Part shown: positions 8,998-16,370 of the stretch, one piece after another
Layout: each line of letters opens with the position of its first letter
Position numbering within the stretch: the first letter of the stretch is position 1
Assembly (NCBI GenBank): GCA_964452915.1
Contig: CAYVNW010000002.1
Location: forward strand, 70,075-134,074
DNA: 64,000 nt
Source: Colivivens sp964452915
GTDB taxonomy: Bacteria; Bacteroidota; Bacteroidia; Bacteroidales; Bacteroidaceae
Direction of reading: 5' to 3'
Made by a program: the position numbers and the translations under genes
The notes under the pieces: model-generated
The model's database searches: none
What the model was told of the DNA's origin: nothing
What the model saw: the letters and a program-made list of their open reading frames with translations, nothing else

Positions 8998-9812
8998 GGC
9001 ATTCGCTTTACTTTGATTCTCTCACTAAGGAATATGGATGCGTTTCCACTAAACCTTTCGGGCGATTCTGAAGTGAAATACTGGCACGTTCCATTTTTTG
9101 TCAGTCTTTCATCCATATCCTTATGTCTGTGCAAATAATCCTCCAGGCTTGTGGCTACGTAATGTCCCTGCGTGAGGATTTCAATTGTATCAGGACAGAA
9201 TTTGCGTATCTTGTCTAACAAAAGAGGATAGTGCGTACAGCCAAGTATAATGGTGTCGATCAGAGGATCAGTTGCGAGCAGGGAGTCTATTCGTTCTTTA
9301 ACGAAATAATCGGCACTTGGCTTGTCGTATTCTCCGTTCTCAACCAATGGCACCCACATCGGACAAGCCAAACCTGTCACTATGCACTGTGGAAAAAGTT
9401 TTTTTATTTCTATATCATACGATCCTGACTTTATGGTTCCTTCAGTGGCGAGTACTCCGACATGATTATTCCTTGTTATATTCCCTACAACTTCAGCAGT
9501 AGGACGGATAACGCCCAACACACGTTCATTCGGTGCATGCGACGGAAGATAAACCTGCTGTATGGTACGCAAAGCCTTGGCTGAAGCCGTGTTGCAACCA
9601 AGGATAATCAACGGGCAATGAAGGGCGAACAACTTTTGTACAGCTTCCAATGTATATTGATACACGATATCGAATGAGCGGGTACCATAAGGCGCACGCG
9701 CATTATCGCCATAATAGATGTAATCGTATTCCGGCATCACCTTTCTTATCCCATCCAATATGGTCAGTCCGCCATAGCCCGAGTCAAATACTCCGATAGG
9801 TCCTTCTGTCAT
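8994..9812 (-). CDS. murI: Glutamate racemase
   Basis: Converts L- to D-glutamate for peptidoglycan synthesis in the cytoplasm. The 272-residue protein has the two catalytic cysteines, Cys73 in GCNTASAK and Cys192 in GCTHYPLL, and the N-terminal FDSGYGGLT (Asp10, Ser11) and YYGDNARAPYG motifs. The start overlaps the stop of the OmpH gene (ATGA), and the stop overlaps the CPBP start. All active-site features are intact. Confidence 0.96.
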   Translation of the reverse strand: MTEGPIGVFDSGYGGLTILDGIRKVMPEYDYIYYGDNARAPYGTRSFDIVYQYTLEAVQKLFALHCPLIILGCNTASAKALRTIQQVYLPSHAPNERVLGVIRPTAEVVGNITRNNHVGVLATEGTIKSGSYDIEIKKLFPQCIVTGLACPMWVPLVENGEYDKPSADYFVKERIDSLLATDPLIDTIILGCTHYPLLLDKIRKFCPDTIEILTQGHYVATSLEDYLHRHKDMDERLTKNGTCQYFTSESPERFSGNASIFLSERIKVKRMP

Positions 9813-10363
9813 TTTCTTAACTCTGCTATAACGTCAGCTGTTATATCCTCGCCCAATGCGCCATTGACGTATGGATAAGCATTGTTATCCGTATTCAAGA
9901 TGTAGGCATAGCTACGCTGCTTGCCAATCTTTGCAAGGACATCCTTTAATTCTTTGTGAACAGGCTGCATCAATTCATCCTCGGCTTTTTCCAACAGTCG
10001 CTTTGCCTCCTCTTTGAAACTCAATCCTTGTTCCATCAGTTGCTGCAATTCTTTTTGCCGTTTTAGCAGTATGTTTTCCGGAAAAGACTTTTGTCCGTCC
10101 ACATACTCAGCGAACTGGCGGCTGAATTCCTTTTCTGATCTCGTCAATTCATCCTCGTATTTAGATTTCAGTTCCTGCAATTTTTTCATTGCCACATCAT
10201 ATGACGGTACAGATTTCAACGCTTCGTTATAGCTCAAATAACCAAAATGATTTATTGTCAGCACCTCCTCCGTCTCATTCACTTCTTGTGCGAGACACGT
10301 TCCCACTGTCAGAACAAACATTGACAGCAACACGTGGATTCTTAGTCTAAGCATCATATGCAT
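9809..10363 (-). CDS. OmpH/Skp family periplasmic chaperone
   Basis: A 184-residue exported protein with signal peptide ending near GTCLAQ and a long charged helical region (about 55-150) typical of the coiled-coil tentacles of Skp/OmpH chaperones, which hold unfolded outer-membrane proteins. The motif NHFGYLSYNEALKSVPSYDVA resembles the family's N-terminal strand. It is directly followed by murI, as in many Bacteroidales. A second OmpH copy usually lies elsewhere with bamA; none is in this window. Confidence 0.85.
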   Translation of the reverse strand: MHMMLRLRIHVLLSMFVLTVGTCLAQEVNETEEVLTINHFGYLSYNEALKSVPSYDVAMKKLQELKSKYEDELTRSEKEFSRQFAEYVDGQKSFPENILLKRQKELQQLMEQGLSFKEEAKRLLEKAEDELMQPVHKELKDVLAKIGKQRSYAYILNTDNNAYPYVNGALGEDITADVIAELRK

Positions 10364-10365
10364 TA

Positions 10366-11301
10366 TCAGAAAAATTTAATTGGTTCACCTACGATATCAC
10401 TTAGAAGTTTGTTGGCACAACTGCTTGTTCCCAGCCTGAACATCTTGTTGTTGAGCCATTTCTCTCCGAGCACCTCTTTTACGATGGTGTAATAGATTAA
10501 TGTGTCTTCAACAGTCTTCATGCCGCCGGCAGGTTTAAAACCTATCTGTATACCTGTCACGTCATAATATTCCTTGATAGCCTGACACATGACGTATGCA
10601 GCTTCCGGAGTGGCGGCCGGTTCCAACTTTCCCGTTGAAGTCTTGATATAATCAGCACCGGCATACATGGCGAGTATTGATGCCTTCTTTATATTGCTTG
10701 CAGTCTTGAGACATCCGGTTTCAAGAATTACCTTCATCTTGTGATCACCGCACACAGCCTTCAACTCAGCGATTTCATCGGCGACTGTTTCATAATCGCC
10801 TGCCAGGAATTTACCGACAGACTGGACTATATCAATCTCAGTAGCGCCATCATGTAGGGCCAGCGATGTCTCAGCTATCTTTACCTCGATAAACGATTGC
10901 GAAGAAGGGAAGCATGCCGACACACAAGCGATCTCAATATCATCATTTTCAAGTGTATCGTGACAAATCGACGCAAAACAAGGATATACACAAACAGTGG
11001 CTACATGTCCAAGTTCCGGATACACATCATCGAATTTATTAACACGTTCGATGAACTGCATGACACTGTCTTCACTGTCATCAGTTTTCAAGGTAGTAAG
11101 TTCCACGCTATTGAGCAAGAACGTCTTCACTTCCTTTGTATTGTTCTCGGCAAGATGTTTTGCAAGGAGGTTTTGCACTTCCTTTTTCACTTGTTCGTCA
11201 TCCAATTCCAAATTATACTTTTTGAAAGCTTGCATAATCTTGCTTTCATTAACCTCATTGTGATGAGGCCGTCCGCCTGCATAATTTATTTCCATATTCA
11301 T
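10366..11301 (-). CDS. deoC: Deoxyribose-phosphate aldolase
   Basis: Cleaves 2-deoxyribose-5-phosphate to acetaldehyde and glyceraldehyde-3-phosphate in deoxynucleoside breakdown. The 311-residue protein has the Schiff-base lysine in DYIKTSTGK (Lys220), the second lysine in GFKPAGG (Lys256) and EIDIV (Asp157). The N-terminal 65 or so residues extend beyond the short E. coli-type enzyme, as in other Bacteroidales DeoC. The ATG overlaps the dtd stop by 4 bp. From memory, related genomes often carry a MazG-like pyrophosphohydrolase between dtd and deoC; none is present here. Confidence 0.95.
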   Translation of the reverse strand: MNMEINYAGGRPHHNEVNESKIMQAFKKYNLELDDEQVKKEVQNLLAKHLAENNTKEVKTFLLNSVELTTLKTDDSEDSVMQFIERVNKFDDVYPELGHVATVCVYPCFASICHDTLENDDIEIACVSACFPSSQSFIEVKIAETSLALHDGATEIDIVQSVGKFLAGDYETVADEIAELKAVCGDHKMKVILETGCLKTASNIKKASILAMYAGADYIKTSTGKLEPAATPEAAYVMCQAIKEYYDVTGIQIGFKPAGGMKTVEDTLIYYTIVKEVLGEKWLNNKMFRLGTSSCANKLLSDIVGEPIKFF

Positions 11302-11750
11302 TCTTTATTTTTTGTATCCATACATATTGTTACAGGTCCGTCGTTGACCAACGCCACTTTCATGTCGGCTCCGAATTCACCTGTACTGACTTTTTTCCCT
11401 AAGTGGTTTTCCATTTGCTTGCAGAATTTCTCATACAACGGGATTGTGACTTCGTGGCTGCCTGCTCTCAGATAACTTGGACGGTTACCTTTTTTATATG
11501 ATGCCCACAGGGTGAACTGGCTTACTATCAGTATGTCTCCTCCCACATCACGGACAGAAAGGTTCATAACCCCCTTCTCGTCGTCGAATATACGCAGGTT
11601 GACAATCTTTTTGCACAGCCACTCAATATCCTCGTCGGAATCACTGTTCTCACATCCGACAAGTATGAGATACCCTCTGCCTATGCGTGCTTTCTCTCTG
11701 CCTCCAATTGTGACAGATGCCTCACTTACCCTTTGTACTACAACTCTCAT
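11298..11750 (-). CDS. dtd: D-aminoacyl-tRNA deacylase
   Basis: Removes D-amino acids (and glycine mischarged on tRNA-Ala) from tRNA as a proofreading step. The 150-residue length is normal. Both signature motifs are present: SQFTLW at 77-82 and the cross-subunit NDGPVT at 136-141. Both ends overlap neighbouring genes by 4 bp (uvrC upstream, deoC downstream), so translation is likely coupled. Confidence 0.96.
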   Translation of the reverse strand: MRVVVQRVSEASVTIGGREKARIGRGYLILVGCENSDSDEDIEWLCKKIVNLRIFDDEKGVMNLSVRDVGGDILIVSQFTLWASYKKGNRPSYLRAGSHEVTIPLYEKFCKQMENHLGKKVSTGEFGADMKVALVNDGPVTICMDTKNKE

Positions 11751-13585
11751 TCTTCTAACTTTATGGCCTCTTTTATTAATTTTGCCTTCGATTTGCCTAT
11801 TACACTCGCAATATCCTGTTCGTTCGACTCACGAATACGCTTGACGCTCTTAAAATGTTTAAGCAACAAGTTTTTTGTCGCTTCACCAATTCCCTTGATA
11901 TTATCGAGTTCAGAGGCTATCTGGTGCTTTGACCGCTTGTCACGATGAAACTGTATGGCAAACCTGTGTACTTCATCTTGTATACGGGTCAGAAACTGAA
12001 ACAACGCACTCTTTACATCCACACCTACGGTAACGATGAACCCATCTTGGTAAGTCTGCAACTCTGAAGTCCTGTGCCTGCCATCTTTTGCAAGTCCGGC
12101 AATAGGGATTTTGAGTTTTAACTCGTCTTCAATCACCCTGCGTATAACCTCCATTTGTCCCTTGCCTCCATCTGCGATAATCAAGTTCGGCAACTCGCCC
12201 CCCTCGTCAAGCATACGTTTGTAGCGTCGGTACACCACTTCTGCCATTGAAGCATAGTCATCAGGACCTACGACTGTCTTGATTATGTATTTACGATATT
12301 CTGACTTGGCAGGTTTTGCCTTTCTGAACACCACACAGCCGGCAACAGCGTCCGAGCCTTGGATGTTCGAGTTGTCGAAACACTCGATATGCAGTGGCAA
12401 CCTGTCCAGTTTCAACTTCCCTTGCAATTCCTTCAAGAGGTTGGTAGACCGTTGTTCCGGATTCAGTTTTTCCGCTTGTTTTGCCTTGTCAAACTTATAT
12501 TGTCTGACATTGGCAAGCGACAAGTCAAGCAGATGTTTCTTGTCACCACGCTGTGGAACTGTCACAATAACATCTTTCAACTCCACTTCAATCGGGAACG
12601 GTACGATAATCTCCTTTGAGTCACTTTTATAACGTTGTCTCATTTCTACAATACCTAAAGCGAGAAGATCTCTCGGGTCTTCATCCATACGCTTTGCATA
12701 TTCAAACGTGAATGCCTGGTTTATGCATCCGTTCGTGACATGCAGATAGTTGATGAACGCAGATTTCTCATCATCAGCAATAGAAAACACATCGATGTTG
12801 TGGTCGTATTGAGCTATTACCTCACTCTTCTCGCAGAATTCGAGGGCGAGGTCGTACTTACGCTTCAGCTCTGCGGCTTCCTCGAACTTCATCTGATCCG
12901 ACAGGACCGTCATCTGTTCAAGCAACTTGTCGCACACAGTCCGTGTGTTACCTTTAAGGATTTCCTTCACCTCTGCCACATTCTCCATGTAGTCTTCCCT
13001 GCTTTGCAGTCCCACACACGGAGCCTTGCAGTTTTTTATATGATATTCCAGGCATGCTTTATACTTCTTCTCAGCAATCTGCTGGCTTGTCATGCTGAAC
13101 TTGCAACGTCTTAGTGGATAAATACGGTTAATGAGCTCAAGCATATTGTTTAGAGTGCCCGGATGGCTGAACGGACCGTAATATGTCCCAAACTTTGGGA
13201 TTATCCTTCTTGTCTTGAATACACGTGGAAACTCCTCATTGGTGACGCACACAGAAGGATACGTCTTGTCGTCCTTCAGTAAGATATTATAGCGTGGTTT
13301 GTACTTTTTTATGAGGTTGTTCTCTAATAGCAGGGCATCCTCATCAGTCGGCACAACCACATACTTAATGTCTTGTATCTTACTGACCAATATCTGTGTT
13401 TTCCTGGAATTAACGGTTTTGAGAAAATACGAACTGACACGCCGTTTAAGGTTCTTTGCCTTACCGACATAAATTATTGTATCGGTGTCGTCAAGATACT
13501 GATAGCACCCGGGCTCTTCAGGCAGAGCCGATACAATAACCTTCAACCGCGCGAGCCGTTCGTCGTCCTTTCTCATCTTATACAC
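11747..13585 (-). CDS. uvrC: Excinuclease ABC subunit C
   Basis: Makes the dual incisions in nucleotide excision repair with UvrB. The 612-residue protein shows the GIY-YIG nuclease domain at the N terminus (EEPGCYQYL, IIYVGKAKNLKRRV), a cysteine cluster around 155-190, a UVR-type region near 205-245 (QMKFEEAAELKRKYD), the RNase H-like C-terminal nuclease (HIECFDNSNIQGSDAVA, LIIADGGKGQ) and terminal helix-hairpin-helix repeats. The start used overlaps apt by 8 bp; a start at the fourth codon (13576) would avoid this and is equally possible. Confidence 0.97.
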   Translation of the reverse strand: MYKMRKDDERLARLKVIVSALPEEPGCYQYLDDTDTIIYVGKAKNLKRRVSSYFLKTVNSRKTQILVSKIQDIKYVVVPTDEDALLLENNLIKKYKPRYNILLKDDKTYPSVCVTNEEFPRVFKTRRIIPKFGTYYGPFSHPGTLNNMLELINRIYPLRRCKFSMTSQQIAEKKYKACLEYHIKNCKAPCVGLQSREDYMENVAEVKEILKGNTRTVCDKLLEQMTVLSDQMKFEEAAELKRKYDLALEFCEKSEVIAQYDHNIDVFSIADDEKSAFINYLHVTNGCINQAFTFEYAKRMDEDPRDLLALGIVEMRQRYKSDSKEIIVPFPIEVELKDVIVTVPQRGDKKHLLDLSLANVRQYKFDKAKQAEKLNPEQRSTNLLKELQGKLKLDRLPLHIECFDNSNIQGSDAVAGCVVFRKAKPAKSEYRKYIIKTVVGPDDYASMAEVVYRRYKRMLDEGGELPNLIIADGGKGQMEVIRRVIEDELKLKIPIAGLAKDGRHRTSELQTYQDGFIVTVGVDVKSALFQFLTRIQDEVHRFAIQFHRDKRSKHQIASELDNIKGIGEATKNLLLKHFKSVKRIRESNEQDIASVIGKSKAKLIKEAIKLEE

Positions 13586-14108
13586 TCAGCAGAGTAGTTA
13601 TCTCAATATCATTTCCGAGGAATTCGCGTCCTCTCAGTCCTTCGTCTCTGATCTCAATAATGAAATTCATATAGCATTTCTTGGGGTGGAATTTTTTCAC
13701 CAAGTCCCATGCTGCCTTAATTGTTCCGCCTGTAGCAAGCAGATCATCGTGAAGGAGTACAACATCGTCTTCCGTTATGGCATCCTTGTGAATTTCAATT
13801 GTATCGGTTCCGTATTCTTTAGAATAGGTTTGGCTGATGGTTTCAGCCGGTAACTTGCCCGGTTTACGGCAGAGAGCAAGTCCGGCGTTAAGTTTGCGGG
13901 CAAGAATTGCACCCATCACAAATCCGCGCGATTCGATGCCTACCACCTTTGTAATACCCTTGTCCTTATAGAGCTCATACATTTCCTCTTCCATAATTTC
14001 AAGACATTTGGCATCTTTGAAAATTGTGGTCACATCACGAAACATCACTCCCTTCTGTGGAAAGTCGGGGATCACCCGCAAGTGGTCCATCAAATATTGA
14101 TTGTTCAT
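13578..14108 (-). CDS. apt: Adenine phosphoribosyltransferase
   Basis: Salvages adenine to AMP using PRPP. The 176-residue protein has the N-terminal IPDFPQKGVMFRD typical of APRT, VVGIESRGFVMGA, and the PRPP-binding motif VVLLHDDLLATGGT. It lies between mnmG and uvrC in a conserved Bacteroidales cluster, 72 bp after mnmG. Confidence 0.96.
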   Translation of the reverse strand: MNNQYLMDHLRVIPDFPQKGVMFRDVTTIFKDAKCLEIMEEEMYELYKDKGITKVVGIESRGFVMGAILARKLNAGLALCRKPGKLPAETISQTYSKEYGTDTIEIHKDAITEDDVVLLHDDLLATGGTIKAAWDLVKKFHPKKCYMNFIIEIRDEGLRGREFLGNDIEITTLLSV

Positions 14109-14180
14109 CGTAGTATCGTTTTTATATTTTTGTATTATCTCTTTTTTATACTATACATTGAACAGCATGGCACTTATCTG

Positions 14181-16052
14181 CTATCTGCCCATGAGCACAA
14201 GCAACACGTTGATGTCACTTGGTGAAACTCCGGGAATCCGGCTTGCTTGAGCCAAGGTAACAGGATTGATCTTTGACAACTTTTGCCTTGCTTCGATTGA
14301 AATTTGATTCATGTTCATGTAATCGAACTTACCTTGGATCTTGATATTCTCAAGCCTTAGCATCTTTTCTGCCACCTGGTTCTCACGGTCTATGTAGCCT
14401 TTGTACTTTATTTTTATCTCGGCTGCCTCTATTATTTCCTCTTTACGGTCGGTGATTTTGTCAAGTTCGCTCTTGAACGCTTTTATATGTGGGGCGATGT
14501 TCTTGACAGTCACATTTGGCCGGCCGAGCAAGTCGATCAATTTGCACCCACGTTCGAGCGGTGTAATTCCAATCTCTTCGAGTGCATGGTTGATGAGCGC
14601 CGGTTTTATTGAAAAATTACGGGCAAACTCAATTATGCCATTGATTGCACTACGCTTCTCCACCATTCGTGTGTACCTCTCCGTGCTTGCCAGTCCTAAC
14701 TGATACGCTCTTTCCGTAAGTCGCATGTCTGCATCATCCTGGCGTAAGAGTATGCGATATTCGGCTCTTGACGTGAACATGCGGTAAGGCTCATCCACAC
14801 CCTTCGTCACGAGATCGTCAATCAGCACACCTATATATGCTTCATTGCGTTTCAACGTGAACGGGTTTCCTCCCGCACAGTTGACAGCTGCATTGATACC
14901 AGCCATCAGCCCTTGTCCCGCCGCTTCCTCATAACCGGTAGTTCCATTCACTTGTCCGGCAAGGAACAGGTTCTTGACAACTTTTGACTCAAGTGTATGC
15001 GTCAGTTGAGTCGGATCGAAATAGTCGTATTCAATTGCATAACCCGGGCGGTAGACCACCAGGTTTCTTAAAGCCGGTATTCGCTTCAGTGCCTCAATCT
15101 GTATATCCATTGGCAGCGACGAGGAAAATCCGTTAAGATACATCTCGTTAGTGGTTTCTCCCTCCGGTTCAAGAAACAATTGGTGCTCGTCTTTATCGGG
15201 AAAGGTGTGTAGCTTGGTCTCTATGCTTGGACAGTAACGTGGCCCGATACTCTTTATCTGCCCGTTGTAGAGAGGTGAGTCGGCAAGTCCCGACCTAAGT
15301 ATTTCATGTACTTGTGGATTTGTTTTGAACATCCAGCAAGGCAATTGTTTAAGGATCCTATGTTCGCTCATGAAAGAGAACTGGTGGAACGTGGTATCCC
15401 CCTCTTGAATCTCTGTTTGTGAAAAGTCAACACTCCGTTTATCGATACGCACGGGTGTGCCAGTCTTCATTCTTCCCTGTGTGATTCCGTTCCTGACAAT
15501 CGATTCGGTCAGTCCGTCAACAGCCGGTTCGGCGATTCTTCCGCCGGGTATCTGCTTACGGCCCATGTGCATCAATCCATTGAGAAACGTGCCGGCGGTA
15601 ATGATAACGCATTTGGCATGGAATTCGGCACCCCATATAGTTCTTACCCCACGCACTTCCCCGTCTTGGGTAAGCAACTCACACACTTGATCTTGCCAAA
15701 TGTTCAGATTTGGAGTGTTCTCCAATATTTCACGCCATGTCCAAATATACTTCGCACGGTCGCATTGAGCCCGTGGACTCCACACGGCAGGACCCTTCGA
15801 CAGGTTGAGCATACGGAACTGTATGGAACACCTGTCGGTCACAATGCCCATCATTCCTCCGAGGGCATCAATCTCACGCACGATCTGTCCCTTTGCAATT
15901 CCGCCTACAGCGGGATTGCACGACATTTGGGCAATCTTGTTCATATCCATAGTGACAAGACAAGTGCTTGCTCCAAGCCGTGCCGCAGCCGATGCCGCCT
16001 CACATCCGGCATGACCGGCACCAACCACAACTACATCGTAATTGAAAACCAT
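14181..16052 (-). CDS. mnmG: tRNA uridine-5-carboxymethylaminomethyl modification enzyme MnmG (GidA)
   Basis: With MnmE it modifies U34 of several tRNAs, using FAD and methylene-tetrahydrofolate. The 623-residue length is normal. Seen: the FAD-binding GAGHAGCEAA at the N terminus, SCNPAVGGIAKG, GRKQIPGGRIAEP, the catalytic-cysteine region GPRYCPSIE, NGTTGYEEAAGQG, and a helical C-terminal domain that binds MnmE. It is the first gene of the minus-strand operon running to 8224; a promoter lies 31-61 bp upstream. Confidence 0.97.
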   Translation of the reverse strand: MVFNYDVVVVGAGHAGCEAASAAARLGASTCLVTMDMNKIAQMSCNPAVGGIAKGQIVREIDALGGMMGIVTDRCSIQFRMLNLSKGPAVWSPRAQCDRAKYIWTWREILENTPNLNIWQDQVCELLTQDGEVRGVRTIWGAEFHAKCVIITAGTFLNGLMHMGRKQIPGGRIAEPAVDGLTESIVRNGITQGRMKTGTPVRIDKRSVDFSQTEIQEGDTTFHQFSFMSEHRILKQLPCWMFKTNPQVHEILRSGLADSPLYNGQIKSIGPRYCPSIETKLHTFPDKDEHQLFLEPEGETTNEMYLNGFSSSLPMDIQIEALKRIPALRNLVVYRPGYAIEYDYFDPTQLTHTLESKVVKNLFLAGQVNGTTGYEEAAGQGLMAGINAAVNCAGGNPFTLKRNEAYIGVLIDDLVTKGVDEPYRMFTSRAEYRILLRQDDADMRLTERAYQLGLASTERYTRMVEKRSAINGIIEFARNFSIKPALINHALEEIGITPLERGCKLIDLLGRPNVTVKNIAPHIKAFKSELDKITDRKEEIIEAAEIKIKYKGYIDRENQVAEKMLRLENIKIQGKFDYMNMNQISIEARQKLSKINPVTLAQASRIPGVSPSDINVLLVLMGR

Positions 16053-16082
16053 ATTCCCTTACCGATGGTATCTATTCACATG

Positions 16083-16113
16083 CAAAGGTAATAAATTATT
16101 AGCAACCAACAAG
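16083..16113 (-). promoter_or_regulatory. Promoter of the mnmG operon
   Basis: Minus strand: -7 box TACCTTTG (16090-16083) and CTTG at 16113-16110, spacing 19 bp, close to the Bacteroidota consensus. Confidence 0.65.
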
Positions 16114-16192
16114 TGACAACCCCGTTTTTATTATTTTTCCTCACCTTATTAATTAAGTAACGATACAAGAACGGCTGTTGTCCACAAACTCT

Positions 16193-16240
16193 TTATATGG
16201 AATGACTAAATGAAAGCGTGTTTTTTACAACTCCATATAA
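16193..16240. repeat. 9-bp inverted repeat upstream of hypD
   Basis: TTATATGGA (16193-16201) and its exact reverse complement TCCATATAA (16232-16240), 30 bp apart. It lies 71 bp before the -33 element of the hypD promoter. A regulator site is possible but unproven. Confidence 0.4.
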
Positions 16241-16310
16241 CTCTAAGGTTATTGTCAGACCTTACAAACCACTGATTTTGGAGCCTACAAAAAAATAAAT
16301 CATAAATTTC

Positions 16311-16341
16311 TTTGTGCATAAAAAAAGTTGCAATAACTTTG
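16311..16341 (+). promoter_or_regulatory. Promoter of the hypD operon
   Basis: Perfect Bacteroidota promoter: TTTG at 16311-16314, 19 bp, TAACTTTG at 16334-16341. It overlaps the possible upstream start at 16314 and so rules that start out. Confidence 0.8.
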
Positions 16342-16370
16342 TCCTCAATAATCAAGTAAAAACAGTTGAT

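Larger units (their letters stand above)
16053..16370. other. Divergent intergenic region mnmG / hypD
   Basis: 318 bp without a gene. It holds a promoter for each direction and a 9-bp perfect inverted repeat (16193-16201 and 16232-16240). Apart from these nothing else is evident. Confidence 0.6.
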
